NCBI GenBank assembly: GCA_017471465.1
Contig: JAFUTI010000021.1
Location: 1 to 33,393, forward strand
Length of the DNA: 33,393 nucleotides
Source: Prevotella sp.
GTDB taxonomy: Bacteria; Bacteroidota; Bacteroidia; Bacteroidales; Bacteroidaceae
Direction: 5' to 3'
The number at the start of each line of letters is the position of its first letter. Position 1 is the stretch's first letter. Below are positions 1 to 7,440 of the stretch, piece by piece. A program made the position numbers and the translations under genes. The notes beneath the pieces are model-generated. The model worked only from the letters and a program-made list of their open reading frames with translations, was not told the origin of the DNA and did not search any database.

Positions 1-52
1 AAGACACAAAGAGGGCTCCCATAAGCAATGTACCAATTAATCTTTTCTTCAT
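1..52 (-). CDS. 5' end of a secreted protein (partial)
   Basis: Only the first 17 codons lie in the window; the gene runs off the left edge. They read MKKRLIGTLLMGALFVS, with two lysines followed by a hydrophobic stretch, as expected for the start of a Sec signal peptide. The ATG is at 52-50. The mature protein cannot be identified. Spacing from the previous gene on this strand is about 185 bp and includes a strong hairpin, so it is probably a separate transcription unit. Confidence 0.6.
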   Translation of the reverse strand, partial: MKKRLIGTLLMGALFVS

Positions 53-120
53 ACGATTAAAAAATTTAAATTAAATAAAAATATAGAATGTTTCTTACTT
101 GTTCTTTTCTCTCAATTTTC

Positions 121-154
121 CGCTGTAACTCCTGCCCGGAGATGCAGTTTTTTT
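121..154 (+). other. small hairpin followed by a T run
   Basis: CTCC/GGAG and an outer CTG/CAG pair form a weak stem just before seven T residues on the plus strand. No plus-strand gene ends here, so a terminator role is doubtful. The rest of 53-172 is AT-rich with no recognisable TAnnTTTG promoter on the minus strand. Confidence 0.25.
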
Positions 155-172
155 CGAGGTCGTATGAAGACG

Positions 173-214
173 GACGCCCCGTCAGCTCGGCATGTTGTGA
201 GCTGACGGGGCGTC
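173..214 (-). terminator. 16-bp perfect hairpin at the end of the antiporter-lolD-cvfB operon
   Basis: GACGCCCCGTCAGCTC pairs perfectly with GAGCTGACGGGGCGTC around a 10-nt loop. It begins 23 bp past the stop codon of the S1-domain gene and is the obvious end of that operon. There is no T run directly after the stem on either strand, so it may act as a 3'-end stabiliser rather than a classical intrinsic terminator. Confidence 0.6.
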
Positions 215-237
215 GAGAGACAGAATGACAGGACTGG

Positions 238-861
238 CTATACGAGGCGTATGCCGTCGTCGCCGATGGTGATGAGGCGTCGTCGGTAAAGGTCGCCGAC
301 GGCCTGTTTGTAGGCTTTCTTGGAGACGCCGAAGCGGGCGGCGATGTCGTCGGCCGATGAATGGTCGGTGAGCGGGCAGTAGCCGTCGTTCTCGTGAAGA
401 TGGCGCAACAGCTGCTCGGCGAAGTCGAGGGCGCGCTGGCGTCCGGTGGTCTTCTGGTAGCGCTCCACCTTGGCGGTGGCCATCAGCCGGTGCGTCTTCG
501 TGTCCTCCATGATATAGACGTAGTAGGTGCGTCCGCGTTCCATGCGCTGTTTCTGTTCGCGGAACGGACAGAAGAGGTCCTTCATCAGTCCCCAGCGGAG
601 GAAAGCGCCGTACTCGTTGGTCCATGCACACTCGAGCCAGGCAAACTCGCCAACCTTGGCGATGGGATGCTCGGTGGTGGCCACGATACGCTCGTCGTGG
701 TCGAGATAGAGGAACACCTCTATCTCGTCGCCGATGTGCATATCGGGGGTGACATATCGCTGGGGAAGGAGGATCTCTCCTGTCTCACCTCCATCGAGGT
801 AAAGTCCGAAGTCTACCCGTTTGGTTATTCGGAGGGTGTTGTAGTCGCCAATGGTAAGCAT
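238..861 (-). CDS. CvfB-like S1 RNA-binding protein lacking one S1 domain
   Basis: This 207-residue protein resembles the CvfB/YitL family of S1-domain RNA-binding regulators. Residues 1-60 form a first S1-like unit ([17 protein letters not shown]), and residues 65-130 a second ([18 protein letters not shown], then MATAKVERY). Residues 150-207 form the winged-helix end ([29 protein letters not shown]). Family members I recall from Bacteroides are about 280 residues and carry another S1 domain between AKVERY and the winged helix. Here the sequence passes from AKVERY straight to a short linker, so about 75 residues are absent without loss of frame. The ATG at 861 lies inside the 3' end of lolD (37-bp overlap), so the two are probably translationally coupled. 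CvfB-type proteins affect virulence gene expression in Firmicutes; the role here is unknown. Confidence 0.8.
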   Translation of the reverse strand: MLTIGDYNTLRITKRVDFGLYLDGGETGEILLPQRYVTPDMHIGDEIEVFLYLDHDERIVATTEHPIAKVGEFAWLECAWTNEYGAFLRWGLMKDLFCPFREQKQRMERGRTYYVYIMEDTKTHRLMATAKVERYQKTTGRQRALDFAEQLLRHLHENDGYCPLTDHSSADDIAARFGVSKKAYKQAVGDLYRRRLITIGDDGIRLV

Positions 862-1505
862 ATCTGTCCGTCTTTTAGGTGAATGGTACGGTCGGTGATG
901 GCAGCCAGCTGTTCGTCATGGGTGACAATCACAAAGGTCTGTCCAAACTTGTCGCGCAGGTCGAAGAAGAGTTTGTGGAGGTCTTGCTTGTTCTGCGTGT
1001 CGAGAGAGCCGGAAGGCTCGTCGGCCAGGATGACTGCCGGATTGTTGACGAGGGCGCGTGCCACGGCGATGCGCTGTTTCTCGCCACCGGAGAGTTCCGC
1101 CGGCTTGTGGTTGGCACGGTCGGCAAGCTGCATAAACTGCAGGAGTTCGTGGGCACGTTCCTTGGCTTGCCGTCGTGAGGCACCGGCGATATATGCCGGT
1201 ATCATGATATTCTCTATGGCAGTGAACTCCGGCAGCAGCTGATGGAACTGGAAGACAAAGCCGAGATGGCGGTTGCGGAAGTCGGCGAGGGCCTTTTGGC
1301 TAAGGCCGATGGCATCGACACCGTCGATACACAGTGATCCGCTGTCGGGGCGGTCGAGGGTGCCGATGATCTGCAGTAGCGTTGTCTTGCCGGCACCGGA
1401 CGGTCCGACGATACTGACGACCTCGCCGCGGTTGATATGCAGGTCGATGCCTTTGAGAACCTGTAACGAGCCGAAGCTCTTGGTGATGTTGTTTACTTCT
1501 ATCAT
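825..1505 (-). CDS. lolD: LolD-type lipoprotein-release ABC ATPase
   Basis: A 226-residue ABC ATPase. It has Walker [10 protein letters not shown] (34-42), the signature LSGGEKQR (138-145), Walker B AVILADEP (157-164) and a switch histidine in IVTHD. The stretch [15 protein letters not shown] (85-99) is characteristic of LolD, which powers release of outer-membrane lipoproteins from the inner membrane by LolC/LolE. No LolC/E gene is present here, so the permease must be encoded elsewhere. Related MacB/FtsE-type ATPases are the main alternative. The gene starts 11 bp after the antiporter stop and overlaps the S1-protein gene, so it is the middle gene of a three-gene operon. Confidence 0.85.
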   Translation of the reverse strand: MIEVNNITKSFGSLQVLKGIDLHINRGEVVSIVGPSGAGKTTLLQIIGTLDRPDSGSLCIDGVDAIGLSQKALADFRNRHLGFVFQFHQLLPEFTAIENIMIPAYIAGASRRQAKERAHELLQFMQLADRANHKPAELSGGEKQRIAVARALVNNPAVILADEPSGSLDTQNKQDLHKLFFDLRDKFGQTFVIVTHDEQLAAITDRTIHLKDGQICLPLATTTPSE

Positions 1506-1516
1506 TTATTCATTAT

Positions 1517-3676
1517 TCACTTTTCGTTAGCACTTTGGCGCGAATGTATCCAGCGCTGGATGCTGTCGTAGATACTATTCTCCTCATGGTGCTGTGCCTC
1601 GGTGAACGACATGCGGTCTTCCTTCTGGTGGCCGTATTGGTCGGGGAAGATGATCATGAGGTTCTTACCCGAGAAGTACTTCTGTAGCTCGTCGGGCAGA
1701 CGGTCGAGAGCGTTCTTGTAGGAGATGGTGCCCTTACGGGCGGTGACGACGACAAAAAGCTGGTCGTCGGCAATATGGGCGGCAAGCTGCGGCAGCTCGT
1801 TCCAGTGTTCCATGCGGGCGAACTCAGCACGGACCGAGTGGTGACGACTGGAGATATACTCGTCGATAAGTGCCAGCGACTCCCCGCGTCCGTGAAACTC
1901 TATACGGCAGTCGAGCTCGCCGGCCAGACGGCAGAGGCGCTCCAGCCAGCGGTGGAAGCCCGGTTCGAACTCGGCACGGCTGGGGACGGCGACACGGATG
2001 CGGCGCAGGGTGGGCAACGGCTGCACGAAGCGTACGAGCATGATCTGACGGTTCAGTCCGTTGTAGAGACTCTGTATGAAGTCGCCCCAGAACTTCGCGT
2101 TCTGGCTGGTGTGGACGTGCATGCCCATGATGACCTCCGTGCATGCCGACTCGCGGAAAGCGTGCTTGATGCCGTTGGCAATGTTGGAGGCCAGGCGCAC
2201 CTGTGTCAACAGGTGCACCTCGGAGGCACTGGCCTGCCGCTGCAACTGTTCCAGCAGGTGCAGTCCCTGTTCTCGGTTGTCATTAGCGTTCGCGTCGTCG
2301 TAGACCACGTTGAGGGCTATGGGCAGCTGGTCGGTCTGGTGGTTACGCACGAGGAGTGCCAGACTGAGGAGCTGTGATGCTATCTCCGGGTATTTGACGC
2401 TGATAAGTATCCGGTCGGAAGAGGGCGCTCTTGTATCGCTGCCAGCGAGGGCATGCGCATCTCTGTGCTGCCGCGAGATGACTATCTGCTGGGCAGCGTG
2501 CTCGGTCATCAGTGTTGAGACGATGCAGGTGACGAGAATCATCAGCACCACGCCGTTGAGCATGTCGTCGTTGACGAGGAAGACACCGGGAGCCACCTCA
2601 AGGCGCATGCCCACCATGACCATGGCGATGGCGCCTGCGGCATGTGCTGACGTCAGTCCGAACATCATGTGCCCGTCAGCTTTTGGCAGACGGAAGAGCA
2701 GACTCGACAGGTAGGCTGCCACGGCCTTGCCGAAGGTGCCGAAGAAGGCGATGAGTCCTACGATCCACAGGACGTGTACGCCGTGGAAGAGCGACCGTAC
2801 GTTGATGAGCATGCCCACACCGATGAGGAAATAAGGAATGAAGAGTGCGTTGCCGATAAACTCCAGACGGTTCATCAGTGCCGACATGCGCGGTATATAC
2901 CTATTTAAAATAATACCTGAGAAGAAAGCGCCAAAGATGCCTTCCAGTCCGATGAGGTCGGTCAGGGCCGCGTTGAGGAACATGACGGCGAGGACGAAGA
3001 TGAACTGCATGACAGCATCGCTATAGCGGCGCAGGAAATAGCGCGTCAGATGTGGGATGACCCACAGCATGGCGCCGATGTAGAGTGCCAGCTTAGCGAC
3101 GAAGAGCGGCCAGAACCACACGCCGCCGAGACTGTTCTGCCCATAGACCGCCGACAGTGCTGCTATCATGACCAGCGCCATGAAGAGACTGATCATAGAG
3201 GAGCCCACGGAGAGCATGACGGAGTGGTGTCGCTGCAGGCCGTAGCGTCCGATGATAGGATAGGCAATGAGCGTGTTCGACGCCATGATACACCCCAGCA
3301 GGAAGGCGGCTGCCGGCGAATAGTGCAGCAGGAAGATGGCCATGAGATAGGTCAGGCCTAAGGGTATGAGGCAGGTGAGCAGCCCGAAGACGATATAGTC
3401 TCTGACGTTCTTCTTCACGCCCTCGATATCCATCTCCAGTCCGGCGAGGAACATGATGTAATAGAGTCCCACGCGTCCGAAGAGTTCGAAGGAGTTGTCA
3501 CGCTCCAGGATATTCAGGCCATATTGCCCTATGAGTACGCCCGCCAATACCATCCCGATGATATGCGGAATCCTCAGCTTACCCATGATGATAGGGGCAA
3601 ACAGGATGATGAGCAACACCACGAAGAAGATGAGCGTGGGGTCGGTGATGGGGAAATATGAGGCGAAAGTTGACAT
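1517..3676 (-). CDS. CPA2-family cation:proton antiporter with cytosolic nucleotide-binding-like tail
   Basis: A 719-residue protein. Residues 15-400 hold about 12 membrane segments typical of the Na+(K+)/H+ exchanger family CPA2. These include [18 protein letters not shown] (33-50) and the FLAGLEMD motif (76-83) after which the conserved acidic patch follows. Residues 415-690 are soluble and look like two universal-stress-protein-type halves ([34 protein letters not shown]), a common regulatory addition. The cation cannot be told from sequence. It is the first gene of the antiporter-lolD-S1 operon. A TATCTTTG element ends only 8 bp before the ATG, so the mRNA is probably leaderless or nearly so. 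Confidence 0.88.
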   Translation of the reverse strand: MSTFASYFPITDPTLIFFVVLLIILFAPIIMGKLRIPHIIGMVLAGVLIGQYGLNILERDNSFELFGRVGLYYIMFLAGLEMDIEGVKKNVRDYIVFGLLTCLIPLGLTYLMAIFLLHYSPAAAFLLGCIMASNTLIAYPIIGRYGLQRHHSVMLSVGSSMISLFMALVMIAALSAVYGQNSLGGVWFWPLFVAKLALYIGAMLWVIPHLTRYFLRRYSDAVMQFIFVLAVMFLNAALTDLIGLEGIFGAFFSGIILNRYIPRMSALMNRLEFIGNALFIPYFLIGVGMLINVRSLFHGVHVLWIVGLIAFFGTFGKAVAAYLSSLLFRLPKADGHMMFGLTSAHAAGAIAMVMVGMRLEVAPGVFLVNDDMLNGVVLMILVTCIVSTLMTEHAAQQIVISRQHRDAHALAGSDTRAPSSDRILISVKYPEIASQLLSLALLVRNHQTDQLPIALNVVYDDANANDNREQGLHLLEQLQRQASASEVHLLTQVRLASNIANGIKHAFRESACTEVIMGMHVHTSQNAKFWGDFIQSLYNGLNRQIMLVRFVQPLPTLRRIRVAVPSRAEFEPGFHRWLERLCRLAGELDCRIEFHGRGESLALIDEYISSRHHSVRAEFARMEHWNELPQLAAHIADDQLFVVVTARKGTISYKNALDRLPDELQKYFSGKNLMIIFPDQYGHQKEDRMSFTEAQHHEENSIYDSIQRWIHSRQSANEK

Positions 3677-3684
3677 TCTGTGTG

Positions 3685-3692
3685 CAAAGATA
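3685..3692 (-). promoter_or_regulatory. -7 promoter element for the antiporter operon
   Basis: TATCTTTG on the minus strand matches the Bacteroidetes TAnnTTTG element. The start codon is at 3676, so transcription should begin at or within a few bases of the ATG. A clear -33 TTTG at the usual distance is not seen. Confidence 0.6.
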
Positions 3693-3735
3693 CGAATTTT
3701 TTGGCACGGATGACACGGATTCCACGGATTTTTTG

Positions 3736-3743
3736 TAATTTTG
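3736..3743 (+). promoter_or_regulatory. -7 promoter element for asd
   Basis: TAATTTTG matches TAnnTTTG and lies 35 bp before the asd ATG. It diverges from the antiporter promoter, with about 43 bp between the two -7 elements, so the two operons share a compact divergent control region. Confidence 0.6.
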
Positions 3744-3778
3744 CAGCCGAAAAGTGCAATAATAAAGAAAAAGCGAAG

Positions 3779-4795
3779 ATGAAAGTAGCAATTGTTGGCG
3801 CAAGCGGCGCCGTGGGCCAGGAGTTCCTGCGCCTGCTTGACGAGAGAAATTTCCCGATGGACGAACTGGTGCTGTTTGGCTCGGAGCGCTCAGCTGGCAC
3901 AAAGTACACCTTCCGTGGCAAGGAGCTGACGGTGAAGCTGTTGCAGCATAACGACGACTTCAAGGATGTGGATATCGCCTTCACGTCGGCCGGTGCCGGC
4001 ACGTCGAAGGAGTTTGCCGAGACCATCACGAAATACGGTGCAGTGATGATTGACAACAGCTCGGCCTTCCGCATGGACAGCGACGTGCCCTTGGTGGTGC
4101 CTGAGTGTAATGCTGAGGATGCCTTGACACGTCCGCGCGGCATCATTGCCAACCCCAACTGTACGACCATCATGATGGTTGTGGTGCTTCAGCCGTTAGA
4201 GAAGCTGAGTCATATCAAGCGCATCCACGTGGCCTCTTACCAGAGTGCCTCGGGTGCCGGTGCCGCCGCTATGGCCGAACTGCAGCAGCAGTACAAGGAG
4301 ATTGTGGAGACGGGCGAGGTGAAGACGGTAAAAAAGTTCCCCCACCAGCTGGCCTATAACGTCATTCCGCAGATTGACGTCTTCCAGCCCAACGGCTACA
4401 CGAAGGAGGAGATGAAGATGTTCAACGAGACGCAGAAGATCATGCATACCGATGCGAAGTGCTCAGCCATGTGCGTACGTGTCTCGTCGCTGCGTTCTCA
4501 CAGCGAGAGCGTGTGGATAGAGACCGAGCGTCCCATCAGCGTCGAGGAGGCTCAGCAGGCCATCGCCCAGGCTCCCGGCTGCACGCTGGTTGACGACCCG
4601 TCGACCCTGACCTACCCCATGCCGCTGGACACTGCCGGCAAGGATGATGTCTACGTAGGCCGCGTTCGCAAGGATATCTCCGATGAGAACGGTCTGACCT
4701 TCTGGCTGTCTGGCGACCAAATCCGCAAGGGTGCTGCGCTGAACGCCGTGCAGATAGGTGAATATCTGATTAAAGTTAATGGCTTGTCGAAATAA
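3779..4795 (+). CDS. asd: Aspartate-semialdehyde dehydrogenase
   Basis: This 338-residue enzyme reduces aspartyl phosphate to aspartate semialdehyde with NADPH, the branch point to lysine/diaminopimelate, threonine and methionine. The nucleotide-binding loop GASGAVGQ is at 7-14, [10 protein letters not shown] at 91-100, and the catalytic cysteine in NPNCTT is Cys128. The length is normal for the family. I start at the ATG at 3779, giving [10 protein letters not shown]. The frame is open upstream to 3680, but that stretch contains the promoter and no conserved protein. A small lipoprotein gene follows after 42 bp. Confidence 0.97.
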   Translation: MKVAIVGASGAVGQEFLRLLDERNFPMDELVLFGSERSAGTKYTFRGKELTVKLLQHNDDFKDVDIAFTSAGAGTSKEFAETITKYGAVMIDNSSAFRMDSDVPLVVPECNAEDALTRPRGIIANPNCTTIMMVVVLQPLEKLSHIKRIHVASYQSASGAGAAAMAELQQQYKEIVETGEVKTVKKFPHQLAYNVIPQIDVFQPNGYTKEEMKMFNETQKIMHTDAKCSAMCVRVSSLRSHSESVWIETERPISVEEAQQAIAQAPGCTLVDDPSTLTYPMPLDTAGKDDVYVGRVRKDISDENGLTFWLSGDQIRKGAALNAVQIGEYLIKVNGLSK

Positions 4796-4837
4796 CGTCA
4801 TAACGAATTATTGAAATAACGAAATAAAAGAAAAGCT

Positions 4838-5317
4838 ATGAAAAAAATCCTTTTGGCCGCTATGGCCGTTCTTCTGATGTGTGCTTGCTCCGGCGAGCGC
4901 CAGTATCTGGACTATCGTGGACTATCGATGGGCATGTCGGCCCGCCAGATGGCCGACTCACTGTTGGCCAAGATGCAGAATCTGGCTGTTGACACCCACA
5001 AGACAGGTGAGACCAACATCGTGCTGGTCGACACACTGGCACAGAACTTCATGGTGACCGTCTACCACCAGAATGACACCATTACGGACATCCTCGAGAA
5101 CTACGTCGCTACCTACAACGATTCTACCGCAAACCTGTGGCAGGCCATGCACGACGATTTGCAGAAGGTGTTCGGATGGCCGAATATGGGTAAGCACGGC
5201 GACCTGCACAAGGAGGCTACCTTTGAGAACGAGAAGGGCACGGTGGTGCTGATACTGCTGAACACATACTCGCCGACAATGTCGGTTCGCTATTCGACAT
5301 CGACAACGCAGGATTAG
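4838..5317 (+). CDS. Small lipoprotein of unknown function
   Basis: A 159-residue protein with a lipoprotein signal peptide: MKKILLAAMAVLLMCAC, with the probable lipidated Cys17. The mature part is hydrophilic with alternating beta-like stretches (NIVLVDTL, NFMVTVYHQ, TVVLILLNTY) and no motif that I recognise. It probably sits in the outer or inner membrane facing the periplasm. It follows asd by 42 bp with no promoter between, and the pair ends at the terminator at 5352-5382, so co-transcription with asd is likely. Confidence 0.8.
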   Translation: MKKILLAAMAVLLMCACSGERQYLDYRGLSMGMSARQMADSLLAKMQNLAVDTHKTGETNIVLVDTLAQNFMVTVYHQNDTITDILENYVATYNDSTANLWQAMHDDLQKVFGWPNMGKHGDLHKEATFENEKGTVVLILLNTYSPTMSVRYSTSTTQD

Positions 5318-5351
5318 GCACTTCGCCAATGAATAAAGAATAATGAGAACT

Positions 5352-5382
5352 AAAAAAGCAAGCCTTGAAAGCTTGCTTTTTT
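5352..5382. terminator. Bidirectional intrinsic terminator
   Basis: AAAAAAGCAAGC (5352-5363) pairs with GCTTGCTTTTTT (5371-5382) around a 7-nt loop. The stem carries A runs on one side and T runs on the other, so it can stop transcripts from both directions. These are the asd-lipoprotein operon on the plus strand and the tRNA-Leu/tRNA-Val transcript on the minus strand. Confidence 0.9.
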
Positions 5383-5385
5383 TAG

Positions 5386-5459
5386 TGTCGACACTTGGAT
5401 TCGAACCAAGGACCCCCACCATGTCAAGGTGATACTCTAACCAGCTGAGCTATGCCGAC
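5386..5459 (-). tRNA. tRNA-Val (anticodon GAC)
   Basis: A 74-nt cloverleaf. The acceptor stem GTCGGCA pairs with TGTCGAC (one G-T), the anticodon arm is TCACC-TTGACAT-GGTGG, and the T loop is TTCGAAT. Bases 34-36 are GAC, reading GUC/GUU. The discriminator is A and CCA is not encoded. It lies 8 bp downstream of tRNA-Leu and shares its promoter. Confidence 0.95.
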
Positions 5460-5467
5460 TTCCTCTG

Positions 5468-5549
5468 TGCGCCTGACAGGACTCGAACCTGCACATCGTG
5501 AGATACTAGATCCTAAGTCTAGCGCGTCTACCAATTCCGCCACAGGCGC
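5468..5549 (-). tRNA. tRNA-Leu (anticodon TAG)
   Basis: An 82-nt class II tRNA. The acceptor stem is GCGCCTG/CAGGCGC, the anticodon arm CTAGA-CTTAGGA-TCTAG with TAG at 34-36, a long variable arm follows, and the T loop is TTCGAGT. CCA is not encoded. It is the first tRNA of the pair. Confidence 0.95.
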
Positions 5550-5602
5550 GAATCGACGCAGTCAATTCCGTATCTAACGGCGGATTTTGTCAATTGCGGG
5601 TG

Positions 5603-5634
5603 CAAAGGTACATCATTTTTTTGTAACCGCCAAA
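5603..5634 (-). promoter_or_regulatory. Promoter of the tRNA-Leu/tRNA-Val pair
   Basis: On the minus strand TTTG (5631-5634) and TACCTTTG (5603-5610) are separated by 20 bp, an excellent match to the Bacteroidetes -33/-7 consensus. The tRNA begins about 54 bp downstream. The upstream half touches the stop codon of the S41 protease gene. Confidence 0.85.
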
Positions 5635-5635
5635 T

Positions 5636-6649
5636 TTATTGGGATAAAAGTTTGCGCGCATACTCAATTATTGTATCTTCCCCGCGTAAAAAGTCATCTC
5701 GGCGCAGGCTCACCTCGTAGTCGGGAGCAATGCCGAACTCTGTCGTCTGCCGGTGAGCGTCATACATCGGCACAGCCGAGAAGCGCACCACCCAGCCATT
5801 GGGCAGCGACGAGGAGAAGGGCATGCCGGCACCGCCGCCGGTATGGTCGCCGACAATCTTGACATTGGGCAGGGCTTTCATATACATAGTGAACTCGTTG
5901 GCTGCTGAGAAGACATGGCGGTTGGTGAGCACGCAGACGGGCTTCTGCCAGCGCAGCGAAGCCGCCGGGTCGAGATATCGCGGCTCCATATCGGAGAAGT
6001 CGCTGTGGCCCGTTCCCGTCTTGTGTTGCATATAGCCCACGAGCGTCCGTTCGTTGGTGAAGCGCGCCGCCAGCTTCTCGGCGTTGGTCAGGTCGCCACC
6101 GCCGTTGCTGCGTATGTCGATGATGATGCCGCGACAGAGGATGAACTCATTGAGCACCTCTGAGAGATTGCCGCTGCCGACGCCCTGTGTGAAGGTGCTA
6201 TAGCGTATGTAGCCGATATTGTCGTCGAGAATCTTGTAGTAGAGTCCCGAGGCTATCTTGTAGTCGGTACCCAGGTAGCGGCGCTGCAGGCTGTCGCTGA
6301 AGTTGGCTGGGTAGTTCTCGTACCACTGCCAGTAGCGGGCCATGTCGTGGGCGGCTGTCAGGTTGACATGGCCGTCGCGCAGTTCGCCGAGCATATTTCC
6401 CAGCACCTCGAACAGCTGTTCGTTGGTCATACGGCTGTTGACCTGAGCTTGGTATTTCGCGTGCACCTCCTGCCAGTCCAGGCCGTATTCGTGTTGTTTG
6501 TAGTCGAAGAAACAGTAGTGCTCGTCGATAATCTTCCACAGAGCCTCGAAGTTGCCTTGCGGCGTGTTGGCGAACTCCTCCTCGTCGACGCAGGCCGTCA
6601 GGCAGACCACGCAGAACAGACTTAATAACAGACGGGCATACTTTTTCAT
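5636..6649 (-). CDS. S41-family protease lipoprotein
   Basis: A 337-residue predicted lipoprotein (MKKYARLLLSLFCVVCLTAC, lipidated Cys20) of the S41 family, nearer the tricorn-like S41B branch than CtpA. Seen in the sequence are GELRDGHVNL (candidate catalytic His94), IIIDIRSNGGGD (176-186) and TNRHVFSAANEF (242-253, nucleophile Ser248), then DHTGGG. No PDZ domain is obvious. It should act in the periplasm or at the cell surface; the substrate is unknown. Its ATG overlaps the stop of the preceding barrel gene by 4 bp (ATGA), so the two are translationally coupled behind the topoisomerase IV gene. Confidence 0.88.
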   Translation of the reverse strand: MKKYARLLLSLFCVVCLTACVDEEEFANTPQGNFEALWKIIDEHYCFFDYKQHEYGLDWQEVHAKYQAQVNSRMTNEQLFEVLGNMLGELRDGHVNLTAAHDMARYWQWYENYPANFSDSLQRRYLGTDYKIASGLYYKILDDNIGYIRYSTFTQGVGSGNLSEVLNEFILCRGIIIDIRSNGGGDLTNAEKLAARFTNERTLVGYMQHKTGTGHSDFSDMEPRYLDPAASLRWQKPVCVLTNRHVFSAANEFTMYMKALPNVKIVGDHTGGGAGMPFSSSLPNGWVVRFSAVPMYDAHRQTTEFGIAPDYEVSLRRDDFLRGEDTIIEYARKLLSQ

Positions 6650-7440
6650 GGGCGTGGGCTGATGGTGAAATGGCGCACAAACCCTATCATCAGGCGGTGG
6701 TGGTAGATGTGCGACTTGAGGTTGTTGACACGGGCTTGCTGGTAGTCGCCGAGGTAGCCCAGGCGCAGGGTCGTACTGCGGTTGACCCGGCAGCCCAGCG
6801 ACAGTGTCTGGCGGAAGTTGGGAGCCGTCGCGAAGGTGACAGGCACGATGTTATGGTCGTAGTTTCCCTGAGAGAAGATCTCGTAATATGACTGGCCGTA
6901 ATTCGGACTGAACATCACGCCGGCAAGCGGCAGTTCCACCTCGTAGCGGACAGTCCACGGCAGACGGAAAAGGGGGAAGACGTAGTCGGCAGTGGCCGAC
7001 GGCATGATATTGAGTGACAAGCGACCCTGGGCAGGGTTGTTGGAGTTGCTGGTATTGTAGATGAAGCCTAGATTCAGGGCGCCCACAGCACCAGCCTGCA
7101 GCGTCAGACGTCCTAAAGGCATGCTGTAGTAGCGTCCGTAGAAGAAGGTGTAGTCGCCCTGCAGCTCGTTGACGGTCTCTACACGGTCGTCGGCCGAGGC
7201 GAAGTTCAGTTCGTGCTGCAGCGTGGTGACCCACCGGCTGCCCGGCTTCTGCCGTTCGCTGGTTGCCAGCAGGGTCATTCCGGTGCCCCTGAACTTCTCC
7301 TGTGACAAGTAGGTGTCGAGGATGTTGGTCGCGCCGATACCTATCTGAAAGCCTGACGACACATCCGTCTGGCTGTAGGCACTCAGGCAGAAAACCGATA
7401 ACAAAGAGCCGGCGAGCCAGATTCTCCTAGAAGTCATCAT
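6646..7440 (-). CDS. Outer-membrane beta-barrel protein (DUF3316-like)
   Basis: A 264-residue protein with a signal peptide (MMTSRRIWLAGSLLSVFCLSAYS, cut near SAYS-QTDV). Repeated amphipathic strands end in aromatic residues, and the last strand HHRLMIGFVRHFTI is typical of outer-membrane barrels. It resembles the Bacteroidales DUF3316 family as I remember it. Its ATG lies 14 bp inside the 3' end of the topoisomerase gene. Its stop overlaps the S41 protease ATG, so the three genes form one tight operon. The transport or structural role is not known. Confidence 0.75.
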   Translation of the reverse strand: MMTSRRIWLAGSLLSVFCLSAYSQTDVSSGFQIGIGATNILDTYLSQEKFRGTGMTLLATSERQKPGSRWVTTLQHELNFASADDRVETVNELQGDYTFFYGRYYSMPLGRLTLQAGAVGALNLGFIYNTSNSNNPAQGRLSLNIMPSATADYVFPLFRLPWTVRYEVELPLAGVMFSPNYGQSYYEIFSQGNYDHNIVPVTFATAPNFRQTLSLGCRVNRSTTLRLGYLGDYQQARVNNLKSHIYHHRLMIGFVRHFTISPRP

